Origin: Angiostrongylus vasorum
Lineage: Eukaryota; Nematoda; Chromadorea; Rhabditida; Metastrongylidae
Reading direction: 5' to 3'
DNA length: 64,000 bases
Assembly: GCA_018806985.1 (NCBI GenBank)
Contig: JADANN010000443.1
Span: 2,161,001 to 2,225,000 of the forward strand
Of the stretch, positions 36,463-47,308 are shown in pieces. Each line of letters begins with the position of its first letter. The stretch's first letter is position 1. The notes under the pieces are model-generated. The model did not search any database and was not told the DNA's origin. It saw nothing but the letters and a program-made list of their open reading frames with translations. The position numbers and the translations under genes are program-made.

Positions 36463-39400
36463 TTGCAGTGAGAAACATTTTTCTCACCTGTTTCATTCGA
36501 GAACGGCCTGAAAATGGCACCAAAAATGGGTTCATCTTTGACTACAACACACGCCATCACCGTAACATAATCAATCAGCCCCTCAGTATATTCCTGAGTG
36601 GCGTCAAGTGGATCAATATACACCTGAACATCAGAAAGACTAAGCCGACGCGACGGAATCTTGGCAAGTACGCCTTCTACAGATAACCACATTGAATAGG
36701 AATCTGCTCGATATGGAGCAACGTCTGACTCCGAAACAGAAGTATCTTTCTCCTCCGTCACAATCTAGAGCGCATCATTATTGACTCCAGAATGTTATAA
36801 ATACCATAGAAACCCTTCTGATTAAAAAAAATGACGGAAAATTTTATAACACCCAACCTTCAGCCTTGGGAAACGCTTTAATACATCCAGAATGAGAAAA
36901 TTTGACACCAAATCTGCTTTTGTTAAAAGCTCGGCCGTTCCTTCATCAGTCAATCCTTTTTGAGAAATGTGTAATGCTACAACAAGGTAGGATATAAGAG
37001 AATTTCTTTTCAAAGGATCAAAACTGTACCGTTTTCTTCGTGTATTTTCCGAACCGCATATCCACCAATCTCCACCGCTAAGACCGCATAACTGAAAGTA
37101 TCAAATAACTATGGGATATGTACAACAGTCCAGACACAAACTACTTTATTTTTTCACATTTCTGCATTTTAACTAATAATAACAAGGCTGAGAGAAAGGC
37201 GAAACGAAGGACTCGCATGGTGTGGTCGTAGACGCGTTAGGCCCCGGAACGGGTAGTTGCGCGTTCGTTCCCCACAGCAAACACCTGCGGTCCGTGGTTT
37301 TGCAAACATCTCCGCGTCATTGTGGTTGTACCACACATAATACTTCACAGTTCAGCTTCAAGCGATAAGTTTTCCAAGTAAAATATCCAATTAGGGGACC
37401 ATTTTCACATAAACTTAATAATACAGGGGAGGAATGCAATTACAACATCCACGATCGACTTTCTATTAATCTCGGTATTCATCAAATAATTGGATAATCA
37501 ATCAAATAATAATAATGAATAATAAATAATAATAACAACAACAATAGTTAGATAACCAATTAGGTAATTAAGTAAGTTTGAAAATGTTAGATAATTATAA
37601 GCAATCCAATTACAATAAATCAAAAACCAGGTTTCTGCATTTAAATTTGCCAAAATGTTACGCCGAATCCTTTTGACTTAAAACTTTCAAAAAACTGAGA
37701 ATGGAACTCGAACTGTTGGAAAGTTTAACCCAAAAAACATGCAGCAAAAAAATGCTCAGAAAAATCACTTTTATTAAATCCTTTCACGGTTTGAATACGA
37801 GCCTCTGCAAAAAAAGTCACAAAAAAAACACATATTTGAGCTCAATGAACCAGAACTTAATCGTGTTAGAATAATAAAACTGGTATCTTGTGTCCAAATA
37901 TTCGACCCTAAGGATTTTGATCTCAACGAAGTTTTCTGCTTGACTGAAGAAGTAGAAGGGCGAATGATTTCTTGCACTTATTATTCGGAGTCAATTCGTA
38001 TCTTTCACTATGTGTTGAAAAAAACTCCCAAAATTGATGGGGCAAAGTTGTAAGACCTGCCAATTTCTGTGACCTTAGCTGAAACACTTTGTCACAATTA
38101 ACATAAAATCGCAACCTCCGGACTTGAAGTCGAATTCGAATCATAACCACCTTTTCATCAATACCGCAACTTACTGGTGAATTTGACAACAATGTGAGGA
38201 AAAACTATAGTGGATGGTGAATATGTAGATTAACGAACTTATTAGCCCCGTATCATATCCTACCATGCCCACTGGAAGAACAGCACTAATAATCCCCGAG
38301 AAATTTGAGCTGAAGTTAAAAGCTTCGGAACACTCCTAGATCACGGTATTCCTGCAAAATATATGACGTTATATAAGGTTACATTCACAAATGGAACGGA
38401 TAGCAATGGAAACCTTCTAGTCTATTTGCACAATGGGACGAAAGTGATGACCTTTGTTGCCCTATTGCGACAAACTTATTGACCGTGCTCTATAAACTTG
38501 TAACGATGGTGATAGTTCTAAAGTGCATATTTAAACACTTAAGTGAAGCGTAACCTAGATAAAATGCCGGACTTCACAATGTATTTATCTGAATGGACCA
38601 CATCCAAACACTCTCAAGAGAAGTCTGTACGGAATGCCGTCTAACTATGGTCTAAACCTTCGCTGACTATTAAAACCAATCTGATAGTGTTGAAACCAAC
38701 TCCACCCTTGTTGGCACTAGGTTAGAAAAGTACGGACACGTTCTTCATTAAAACGACTGCTGATCGTATTAGCAATTGCTAAACACGATACATTTCTGGT
38801 TGACCATTATTTCAATTGGCAAAGGAAAATGACATCGCGACAGAATCGACTGTTCCTTGTGGTGTACGCAGTCACTCGACTAGGATGACAAAGGGATATG
38901 CGTTGACGGACCACTCTTATGTCTTCGTCTTGCCGGCGGCATTACCCTCTTGTCGAGCAGTACTGGAGAAGCAAAGCCAACAGGTTATCTCGCACGGATC
39001 ATCAATTGAGACCATATCCAGCGTATACACAGAATGTTCAATGAATATGAGTATCGACATGAAAGAAGAACCCACTGCAAAACAACAAAGATGGGCCACG
39101 CTCAACCCTCTGACAGAGGCAATCGATCAGCTCAATGATCACGACCTACACGTTAACATATTGGTGTAACAGTTTTTACTGCTCTGTAGCACGCAACACA
39201 GACATGGGCGTATACTTCATACTTCAGTCTTAACGAAGAAGATGCCCACTCAGGCCTGTTTCAATAGCTCAGATTTTCGAAGAACATCCCATATTAGAAG
39301 TCCAGCAGAAAACATCTCAAAAAATAGTGGGCTGACCACATAATTTTTCAACATTTTACATTTTACATGACCCGTCATCACATAGTGGATCCCAGCACCA

Positions 39401-39886
39401 CTTGCATCCGATTCGTTTTTCTCGCATTCATCGTCCACAGAGGTCTCCGAATATTTCGCGAGTTGTTTCGACTGGTGCCTGAGAATGTCATCTTCTCTAC
39501 GGGTGTCGTAGAATTCTGGTCCAGTCAATCTCCTGGCAGTCTCGGATACAGCCGAGCTGAGGTGTTCCAGCATGGATTGGAGGAGAGCATTGGAAACGAA
39601 GCCGAATTAGTATTTTTGCTTCCTGATTGACCGCACCACTTACCACTGCGTTAAGTGCTCCTAAACTTTTTTTATAGACTGTGACTACACTCCTAAAATC
39701 CACGACTCTATGGAATAGATTCAAATTTTGATAAAAAAAAGAGACCTACCTAACGATATTGCTAAGGTCAACGTCTATTTCGGGAAATCCATCACCAGAT
39801 TTGAAAAAAATCAGATATCCAAGATAGAAGAATGCAGCTGCAACCAAGAAGGAGAACGTGTTTCGAGCATGCAGCCGAATTTGCAT
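35207..39886 (-). CDS. bpnt2: Golgi 3'-phosphoadenosine 5'-phosphate phosphatase (BPNT2/IMPAD1-like)
   Basis: Eight exons: 39750-39886, 37030-37091, 36858-36976, 36488-36764, 36101-36182, 35912-36027, 35735-35843, 35207-35309. All junctions are GT-AG with matching phases, giving 1005 bases, 334 aa plus TAA. Exon 1 encodes a short tail and one membrane anchor (FLVAAAFFYLGYLIFF), as in type II Golgi enzymes. Family metal-binding motifs are present: TEEKD (exon 4), YIDPLDATQEYTEG (DPxDxT, exon 4) and WDTCAGDAI (WDxAxG type, exon 7). The enzyme removes the 3' phosphate of PAP, a sulfotransferase by-product, in the Golgi lumen. An acceptor-like TTTCATCAG lies 18 bases before the ATG, a likely spliced-leader site. 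Length is close to the vertebrate protein (about 360 aa). Introns carry two SINEs, a family 3 repeat and (AT)n. Confidence 0.93.
35475..35690 (+). mobile_element. SINE-like element, family 2
   Basis: Full-type copy in intron 7 of the phosphatase gene, opposite to gene direction: ggctgagagaaaggcgaaac, catggtgtggtggtgaacgc, gcgttcgttcccca, gttttgcaaatatctcagc, and an eroded agaaataaataga end. Confidence 0.75.
36411..36460. repeat. (AT)n microsatellite
   Basis: 25 uninterrupted AT units in intron 4 of the phosphatase gene, ending only 28 bases from exon 4's donor. The open frames across it on both strands are artefacts. Confidence 0.98.
37185..37350 (+). mobile_element. SINE-like element, family 2
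   Basis: Copy in intron 1 of the phosphatase gene: ggctgagagaaaggcgaaac, catggtgtggtcgtagacgc, gcgttcgttccccaca, gttttgcaaacatctccgc. The 3' end is eroded. Confidence 0.7.
37455..37550. repeat. PLE end signature and adjacent AAT-rich tract
   Basis: cgactttctattaatctcgg with cattc-like continuation matches the signature at 43965-43995 and 9855. It is followed by a low-complexity aataataataa tract. No hammerhead-like core is seen nearby. Confidence 0.45.
38190..39362. other. Intron 1 of the phosphatase gene, unassigned part
   Basis: A plus-strand frame at 38816-39169 (117 codons) is the longest here, with mixed composition and no motif I know. It may belong to an old mobile element. Nothing else is recognised. 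Confidence 0.3.
39363..39600. repeat. Unclassified repeat, family 3
   Basis: Matches 15283-15500 (gatcccagcaccacttg, ctcgcattcatcgtccacag) and, further on, 20620-20690 (ttctggtccagtcaatctcc). It lies in intron 1 of the phosphatase gene, close to exon 1. Confidence 0.55.
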
Positions 39887-40911
39887 CAGTGAACTCGCAC
39901 CGTTCTGATGAAATAAAGTCGCTTAATCAATCTACACTGTAACCAAAGACCAAAGGTATAACTAAACTGCCATGTATGCATGCAGTATGGGGGAAGAAAA
40001 AAGGATCTAAGAGCTAGACTTATCACAGATTGCCAAGTTCCCTCCTACCAATCCCGACAGAAAACAATAAGGTTTCAAGAGATTCAACATGCAACACGAA
40101 AACCGAACTCACGAAATTTAAAATGGGATGACATTTACCTGAGTCCACGCGCACAAGTGGACGGGATCAGTAAGCCAGCAGAACAGACCACCACACCTGA
40201 ACCTATACGGCCGAAATCATTGACCGGAACACATTGGCGAACTCTATAATCAAATCAGTTTGTCGAAAACAGGCTGAAAATTCATCCTTTACAAGTACGC
40301 AATCTAAAGGATGCAAACAAAGCAGAGCTGGAAAACCCACATTGCTCTAATAATAACGGAAGTAATGCATTAATAGCACACTTATATTTCAATCCAAAGC
40401 AAGGAATACTAGCGGATATTAGAACCAAATGCGAAGTGAAAAGTTTTTACAACCCGTAGTAAATCTCTCAATGTTAACGATTACATGTAAGACACCCATT
40501 TATGAAAACAGCTCACAACTGTCTCCAGAAACGAAGAGAACTCAGAGTAGGTCAAGAACAGCTATTTGAGGTTCAGTGTTTCATTCACAAAATGATACAT
40601 ATCATCTTTACACTATACCGTATACAGGCTTATAGTCATGTACAAACAACTAGAAGACCTTAGAAAAAATCCTATGTTGGTTATTACTGAAGCTGAAACA
40701 AGGCCACGAAGAACTATGGCAGCAAAATAAATGTACATTCAAGGTAGATATACAAGTATATGAGTCTTAACATGGAGCGATATCCTCGGTATTCCAAATT
40801 TTCTAACATTATCACAAATTTAAAAGAAAGATGAATTAGCAGAGAAGTTTGCTATTGCTTAAAGGCCTAATTTTGGTTCAAGTGACGAGACACCCTGATT
40901 ATTAGCGTTTA
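39887..40911. other. Gap between phosphatase and EME1-like genes
   Basis: About 1 kb on the same-strand run. It must hold the EME1-like 3' untranslated region and the phosphatase promoter or trans-splicing signals. I see no repeat copy. The plus frame 39980-40249 is unsupported. Confidence 0.35.
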
Positions 40912-41385
40912 CTAAAATATGATTCCAGTTCCTGTACTATCAGTAAGGATAATGAATAGTCTATGAGCCATAACAGGACCAAGACGACGACCATCTTCTG
41001 TCTGGATATTCGCTAACTCCTGTACAGCATCTGTGTAACCCATCTAAACATTGGGGAACTGAACTCTAATGCAGACATCATTATTAGGCCACGAAAACAA
41101 TAATTATAAAAGGTGGTGGCGAAACACAGTAGAAAACTGAAGAGAAATTCAAAAACTACCTCTATGAATTTCTGGCTGGCAATAAATGGATTAGGTAATG
41201 CAGATAGAATGGCACGTCTCTGCCCATCTTGCATTCGACAAATCACCGATAGCATTTTGCTCCACCAGTCGTGGACCAAGGCATCGGGAGAAGCGTCTTT
41301 AACACCCTGAACTTTGTTTTAGGTAAGCTGACTATACAACGTGTCCGAAACCAAAAAAGAAGCACTAAAGTCATTGAAGATCTCT

Positions 41386-41441
<56 letters not shown>

Positions 41442-43124
41442 TAAAGATTACTTCATGGTTACCTTCTCCACATCAACTATAAGTCGATTGTGACCGGTGG
41501 AATTATGACTGCGACCCATCTTCGCCAGAGCGCGAGTAATTTGAGCCAAATAAAGCGCGAAATCGTGAGCAGTAGAAACGTAATGAAACTGAGCACGATA
41601 GTTATCGAAAAGCTCGATGGATAAGTCACGCATCTGAAGATATATAGCGTGACGTATCTAAGAAAAAACTGCAACACCATAATGCTCAAAAAACCGTGTA
41701 CAAATGAGTAAAGGATAAGCTAAAATGCTATACCTGGCGGAAATCCTTTCCATATATGACCAAGATGAGTGAAGAGTTCGCAACAGGGTACGAGAGCTTC
41801 TGCATGGCAACAAAGTCTTCTAAACTCTTACTTCTTACCAGCTCCTTCAGTGATTCACTGGATAAAACAACAGCGAACACATGCTGTTGAACATGGTACT
41901 CCCTTTTTACGATATCGTCACCTTCATCAACAGCCTCAATACACCTACGATGCCAAAGAACTTTCATGTCGGTACGTTCTTCATCGCAAACAAGTTGGTT
42001 GCCAATATTCCTCTCAGAGAATATCACACGTGTTCGCAATTCAGCCTCAGCTAAATAAGTTCGCATTATAGCCAGACAGAACTTTTATTTCCTCTCCTAT
42101 TCATGAAATTACATAGAAGACAACTACTTCGGATTCCTTGTAGTCGTAAAATGTAGCAACATAACAACTAATTCAGGACTACCAATTATTCATTAATGAC
42201 TATAGTGCGTTAGTATAGTTTTTTCTTTAGTGTTTGTCTGTATTGAAGCTCATACTAGCTTAATATAATAGTCGACTTTACTCTCGAGTTACCGTTATCT
42301 GTAAGACCAATACCTACGAAATTCATTGAAAATCCGCCGACTGACGCAACAGAACATGTACTGTTCACATTTGGAATTCAAGGATGCACGGATTTCACGT
42401 TCAATGGCTTTCGTTTTCTTCTCACGCTAAAATAGCCGCCATAGAAATGGTCAAAGAAACAATATATTGCAGCAGAATACCTGCTTTAACAGCTGAGCAC
42501 TACGTGGCATTCTTTTTCTGGGCTTTTTCGTCCTCTCTTCTGAAAAGTGAGATAAAATTTTGTGGAAAGCAGTAAGGGCTAATCAGACCTAGCAGGTTAT
42601 CTTTACTACACTCGTTATCTCTCAGTGTCTGCATGTCATCCTGGAGCTGGACAACGACAAATTTCGAGTTGCTGACGAGCGGATCATGCCTGGGATGCAA
42701 CAGTAAGCTGAGGGATGGAACTGTAGGGAGGCACATTCAACAAAAGCACCACGCTATGGTTTGAGCGACCTACCTCTCTTCTGACGCTGAACTTGCTTCA
42801 CTGGTCGCTTGCTCAATATTCTGCGGCCGCTCGTAGTTGCTCAACTTCCCTCTCTTAAAGTTCGAGCCCAGATTTCCTTCGTTACCTATTAGTATTCCAC
42901 TTGCTTGTCAATTGTACAACGTCAACAACAGAAAAAAAAAGCCGTAGAAAGTGCATGTTATCAAGGAACCAAAAAACGTTACTATTGAACAGAGACAACT
43001 GCAAATCACCTGAATCACTGGAACCGGGATTACCATGAAGTTGAATTGCACTCAGAGGTGAGTTGGCCCGAATCAGGGCAGAAGAATACTGTTCAATGAA
43101 CACGATGTCATCGTTTTCCTCCAT
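40912..43124 (-). CDS. eme1: EME1-like ERCC4-domain endonuclease subunit
   Basis: Nine exons: 43010-43124, 42774-42885, 42589-42707, 42481-42539, 42318-42426, 41734-42050, 41463-41657, 41160-41306, 40912-41043. Phases match at every junction and sum to 1305 bases, 434 aa plus TAG. Domain order fits EME1: an acidic/Ser N terminus, a basic KKPRKRMPR segment, then the ERCC4-like fold (KAIEREIRASLNSKC, ELRTRVIFSERN, a LILVIYGKDFRQ strand, FALYLAQITRALAKM helix) and a C-terminal HhH-like part (DWWSKMLSVICRMQDGQRRA, LPNPF, RRLGPVMAHRL). Known EME1 proteins pair with MUS81 and lack the catalytic GDxnERKxxxD motif themselves; I see none here. The partner cuts branched DNA at stalled forks and recombination junctions in the nucleus. 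Exon 5's donor was set at TTTC/GTAGGT because the next site breaks the frame. Confidence 0.85.
41391..41438. repeat. (AG)n microsatellite
   Basis: About 23 AG units in an intron of the EME1-like gene, starting 25 bases from exon 7's donor. Confidence 0.98.
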
Positions 43125-43569
43125 GAAATACGGGTTTTAGTGACCAGACTAGCAGAGGTGAAAACAAATCAGACGAGACTATTATGTCGTACGGTGTCCA
43201 GTTGTGTACGTACACAACACCAATTGAACTTTTCGGCAAGTCTGGATGTTTTCGGAGACCAGAAAGCCTAAGTGCTTGGCTTACGCTGTGGTTCTAATTC
43301 ATTTATTATAGGCATGATGGCTTATGTAGTGCTATTTAAGTTTAAGAGTGCATCACGAAAAGTCCTGGAGTTTTCCGTTGCAGCCTGATCTATCGTTGGA
43401 TTGGACGCGTGATTCCAAGCGGTAGTGAGAGCGTTGAGCACATGGTCGTCAGTGCTCATTAATGGCAAATTAACCTCTCCGTTAAATAAAGTGACGTAGT
43501 TTTGCTCTTAATCCTTATGATTCAGAAATTTTGTGACCTCGGAACTTTTTTCATCACCTGTATCGCCTT
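43125..43569. other. Upstream region of EME1-like gene
   Basis: An in-frame stop precedes the ATG by 15 bases, which supports the start. No clear trans-splice acceptor or promoter motif is visible. Confidence 0.3.
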
Positions 43570-43700
43570 TGGTCCCCTAGATCGTCGAGTGACTCGACAG
43601 GGCGCCAGTAAATCTTTTATTTTTCCCTGTCGTGTGCAAGAGTAGCCCAGTGGGTTTTGCTGGCTCTAGGGACTCGTCGAGAATCATATCTTTCTTCTAG
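43570..43700. repeat. Unclassified repeat, family 4
   Basis: Partner of 28725-28860: gggcgccagtaaatctttt, ttttccctg, gtgtgcaagag, ctagggactcgtcgag. It lies 270 bases before the PLE signature, so it may be an internal part of the same element. Confidence 0.65.
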
Positions 43701-43959
43701 GCTTTTCGCGAAGAAGTCTGACCATCGGGTCGGTGGTCTTCCTGCAGCAAAATGGGTTACCCTACTTTTTTGTAACACGAGCAAATCTTGTTATGGGTGC
43801 AGTCTTGTCTTTGTTATGATATGAGGTCACAGTTCTATACACTCGCTCTTGGTTACCACAAAGACGGTAGAACATTCAGTTGTGGCTTAGCCTTTCGGGT
43901 GGTACCGGCTTCATAGCCGTATTGATTCGCATCGAGTATCTCGAACACATTTTCCAGTA

Positions 43960-44136
43960 ACTCCCACGTCCGACTTTCTACTAACCTCGGCATTGATCAA
44001 GTAATTCTTCGTATTCTTGTTGAGCAAACACGAGGTGTTATTTTTGTTCTTTATTCACGAACAAGCTGACGCTTTCGGCGGATTTCGCCTTCCTCAGAGC
44101 CGCTTTCTATGAGGCTTCCACTTAGTATGCCGCGTG
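43960..44136 (-). mobile_element. PLE end, left inverted arm with hammerhead-like motif
   Basis: Arm 44001-44136 pairs with 44183-44318. The minus strand at 44065-44102 reads GGCTCTGAGGAAGGCG, AAATC, CGCC, then GAAAGCGTCAGC. The CUGANGA box is intact (CTGAGGA). Stem II has four pairs, with one extra A between the box and the stem. The GAAA box is followed by an inserted G. Stem I could form from GGCT or GCTC with the AGC side. The PLE signature (cgactttctactaacctcgg) precedes at 43965-43990. Confidence 0.75.
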
Positions 44137-44182
44137 AAGACCGTAATATTAAGGTTCCATGTGAACTCTGTGCGGTTGGTCT

Positions 44183-44320
44183 CCACACGACATACTCAGT
44201 GGAAGCCTCATAGAAAGCGGCTCTGAGGAAGGCGAAATCCACCGGAACGTCAGCTTGTTCGTGAATGAAGAATAAAAATAACACCTCGTGTTTGCTCAAC
44301 AAGAATACGAAGAATTACAT
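44183..44320 (+). mobile_element. PLE end, right inverted arm with hammerhead-like motif
   Basis: The plus strand at 44218-44254 reads cggctctgaggaaggcg, aaatc, cacc, ggaacgtcagc. CTGAGGA is intact, but the GAAA box is GGAA and stem II has a mismatch. It continues cttgttcgtgaatgaagaat and cacctcgtgtttgctcaac, matching 11070-11105. A 46-base loop (44137-44182) separates the arms. Confidence 0.75.
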
Positions 44321-45204
44321 TTTCCAGTTATTTATGAGAAATCTTCCCTGTCCAAATTAATTCCTTCTTTACAGAAATCCTGGATTTGCCGTCTAATTGG
44401 ACCTATCATCTACGAAAGCGGTTTCCTCTGTATATCTGGCCGATACTGACCGCTGGGGTAATTTTCCTTGATTGGAGACATACACAAGAGTGGAAAGCGA
44501 ATGGTCGAGTGTCTGTGCTACAAACTCAGCTTCTAGGAACTGGGCTGCAAGGTCAAGGGAACGATAACGTCACCTGACGGTAGCATTACTTCTTTTGACC
44601 AACTAGAAAATTCTAGGGAGAATGTAAAAGTTTGGTTTCTGAAAGTCATCTTGTGTATGCTCAGTGTCCATTCTCTTTTGCCAGGATAGGGAATATACTG
44701 GTGTGTTACTACTAGGTTAAGTTTAGCACGACTAAGATTTTTTCCTGTCATTAATAAGTGGGCTGAATTGAATAGTGGGAAACGTCAATTTCCCTATTCG
44801 TTGAATTCTATACGTGTTCGAACTAAATATTTGTGTTATTAACAGCTTTCGAACGACATCTTTGTTTTCTTTCGAAATCTTTTCGGTTCCTCTTCGCATT
44901 TGTCCCTCCCACCAACCATCGAAGTTCACATGTTTGATAACTTGTAGATGTAAATGTGAATCGAAGTGTAAATTCGCTGGGGATGCAGAAGAGATAATGA
45001 ATGTATAGTAAGAATTTATTTATAATACGTTGTCTTTACGTGTAATAAACAACTTGTCTGGTTCGTGTCTACTGTTTCATTTCTTACCTTCTTACGTCCA
45101 TCTATACATAAGGAGCGGATGGCTCAATTATTATAGGAAGTAACTAAACTGGGTCCAATGCCGATTTATGCTTCCCAGATCGATCCCGTTGACGGGTGAT
45201 TGCT
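44321..45204. other. No recognised feature
   Basis: Frames at 44386-44577 plus and 44533-44929 minus lack motifs. Nothing else is seen. Confidence 0.35.
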
Positions 45205-45490
45205 GATAAAAGGATAAAGGATAAAGCTCTCGGCGTTGATCAATCCCTTAAGGATGCGCCTTGCATTCGACTTCATTAAACATCGTTTCGAGGTGAATGG
45301 ATGCATGTCTGGCTTTCACAATAACTCGCGGTGGCCTACCGATGTATTGAGCCAGCGCTGCTGTCCTTCTGGACAAGTCTGGTACCAATTTGCCAACCCC
45401 GGGGGGATGGAAGGCTTGGTGAGCCAGGGGCGCGGGAATCGATCCCATGTGTATTGCTTGGCGTCTACGACCACTGAGCCACACGTGGTT
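45205..45490 (-). mobile_element. SINE-like element, family 1
   Basis: Tail at left (aaaggataaaggataaagctc, a duplicated AAGGATA unit), conserved body, B box GGGAATCGATCCC seen on plus, and A-box region near 45465-45485. Confidence 0.85.
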
Positions 45491-45504
45491 GCTGGTAGCG
45501 CCTA

Positions 45505-45665
45505 TAAAACCGCTAAGAGAAAAGCGAGATGAAGGACACGCACGGTGTGGTGGTGGACGCGTTAGCCCCAGGAAAGGGTAAAAAACTAGTTCGATCCCCC
45601 GACGCAGACGCCTGCGACCCGGAGTTTTGCAAATATCTCAACATCATTTAAGTTGTATTATAGGG
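45505..45665 (+). mobile_element. SINE-like element, family 2
   Basis: Starts right after the family 1 copy: cgctaagagaaaagcgagat, cacggtgtggtggtggacgc, aggaaagggtaa, gttcgatccccc (a good B box), gttttgcaaatatctcaac. Confidence 0.7.
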
Positions 45666-46194
45666 AGATTACCAGATGATGAGGCATGCGTACAGTGCAT
45701 AGTGTTCACTTATCAGTGCTTGGATGTTCATCACCGTCGTCTCGAGTAGTTCTTAACATTATGAAATCGTTGACTTTATTGACTTGACTGTTTGAATTTT
45801 ATTGGGATTTCTTGCGATTTTCCACTGAGTTTCTCTTGTATACAATATGAGATAATTATCTATTTATTACAAACATAAGTAACCGTTTCATTTCTTATCA
45901 ACCGTATTGATCAGTGACATGAGTTTGTTAAGATGTGGCGAGTTTGCGGGTGACTGAGTGGAACTTGCAAGCGACGACATCAAATTTTCTGAAATAAAAG
46001 AGATATTATGTAGGTCATACAACACTACTATCCCGTCATCAATGGTACTCACAAAAATGGTTTTCTCAGACGTAACAGGGAAACATCAATGGTTTAGCAC
46101 TTGACTCCACTGTTTTTTTAAAGTGAGTTTCAAAGTTCGACAGCGGTTTATCTCCTAGCAGGGCAACCTCATCTGCAGGAGCGCTCGATATCTA
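45666..46194. other. No recognised feature
   Basis: Short AT-rich gap between SINE copies. No open frame or motif of interest. Confidence 0.4.
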
Positions 46195-46485
46195 CATAAA
46201 AGGATAAAGCTCTCGACGTTGATCAATCTCTGAGAGACGCGCCATGCACTCGACTTCTTTAGGCATCGTTGGAGGTGACTGAACGCATATCTGGCCTTTA
46301 CAATGATACAATGACTCGCGGTGGCCTACCAATGTATCGAGGCAGTACTGCTATCCTCCGAGATAAGTCTAGTACCAATTTTCCGACCTCGGAGGGGTGG
46401 AAGGCTTGGCGAGCCAAGAACGCGGCGATCGATCCCATGTGTCTATTGCAGGGCGTCTCCGATCATTGTGCCAAACGCGCCCGAT
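46195..46485 (-). mobile_element. SINE-like element, family 1
   Basis: Tail ataaaaggataaagctctcg at left, conserved body, B box GGATCGATCGCC-like on minus, head near 46470. It lies just beyond the stop codon of the zinc-finger gene. Confidence 0.85.
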
Positions 46486-46559
46486 ATTTTCATAGACAAG
46501 AAAAAAATTGGAGGAAAAAATATGCCTGGAATAGCCGGTTCCCCTGTAGCAATCCAGTG

Positions 46560-47308
46560 TCAAGAGGTAAACATCCGATTAACAGGGATCGGCAACTCAG
46601 TTTGGTGAAAATATGACGGCATCCATGTACAACTCCCCTGAGATCATGGAATGACGAATAGCTTGACGAAATAGAAAGATGGCTACGAAATAAAAATTTT
46701 TTTGGGCCTGCACGATTAGTGAAGACTGCTACTTTGCCCTTGGTAAAGCAGATGGGTTGCAGACTCATAAGTCTTCATCCAGCACTTACTGGGTGGTTCA
46801 CATGTTCTTTGTCTGATGTTCTGAACTGTTTTCTTACAATGAAAATATTTTAACAACAGTGAAGACCGAACACTAATTTGAACAGAGGTACAAGTTCTTT
46901 GATTTTCGGGTCATATGCGACTGTGTTTCATACCGTCTGTTCTGAAACAACTGTGAAATTTTACTATATGAAGTTTAAAACAAGGACTTTGTAATATGGC
47001 TAGTGTTCTTGTTTGGTAAAATTACCGAATAACGGAAACTTCGCCGACCTTCATCTCTAACGACGCGGATGTTCTTCAGCCAGTCGGCACTCGTCTTCAC
47101 ATCGTGGACTTCCTTCAGATGCTTATCGATATTTGTCGGGATCTAAAAATGTGTACGCGAAATCGTAGGAAATGAATAGGAGGGCTAAACTACATATAAA
47201 ATGAAAGGAGTCACCTCTCCGCATTTAATACATGCCAGTTTCACGCCGTCTGATTTCATCTGCAGCTTCATATTTAATACTTTCTGCCGATCCATTTGAA
47301 TTAAAGAA
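46560..47308 (-). CDS. Small protein with one C2H2 zinc finger, 103 aa
   Basis: Exons: 47215-47295, 47026-47142, 46790-46825 and 46560-46637. All junctions are phase 0 with GT-AG ends; the sum is 312 bases, 103 aa plus TGA. An acceptor (TTTTGTAAAATTCAG on the minus-strand reading ACAAAATTCAG) ends 13 bases before the ATG, a likely spliced-leader site. The finger spans exons 1 and 2: ACIKCGE then IPTNIDKHLKEVH, giving C-x2-C-x9-H-x4-H. A basic stretch (RDEGRRSFRYS) follows. The 36-base exon 3 has a perfect donor (GTAAGT) and exon 4 supplies the stop, but these two are weaker than exons 1 and 2. A role in nucleic-acid binding is only inferred from the finger. Confidence 0.6.

Noticed and set aside
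36390..36686. Long frame with (YI)n run
   Set aside because: It is translation of the (AT)25 microsatell­ite; only the part left of the donor at 36488 is real exon of the phosphatase gene.
38816..39169. 117-codon plus-strand frame in intron 1 of the phosphatase gene
   Set aside because: No motif, no splice support and no clear repeat match; listed as unassigned rather than as a gene.
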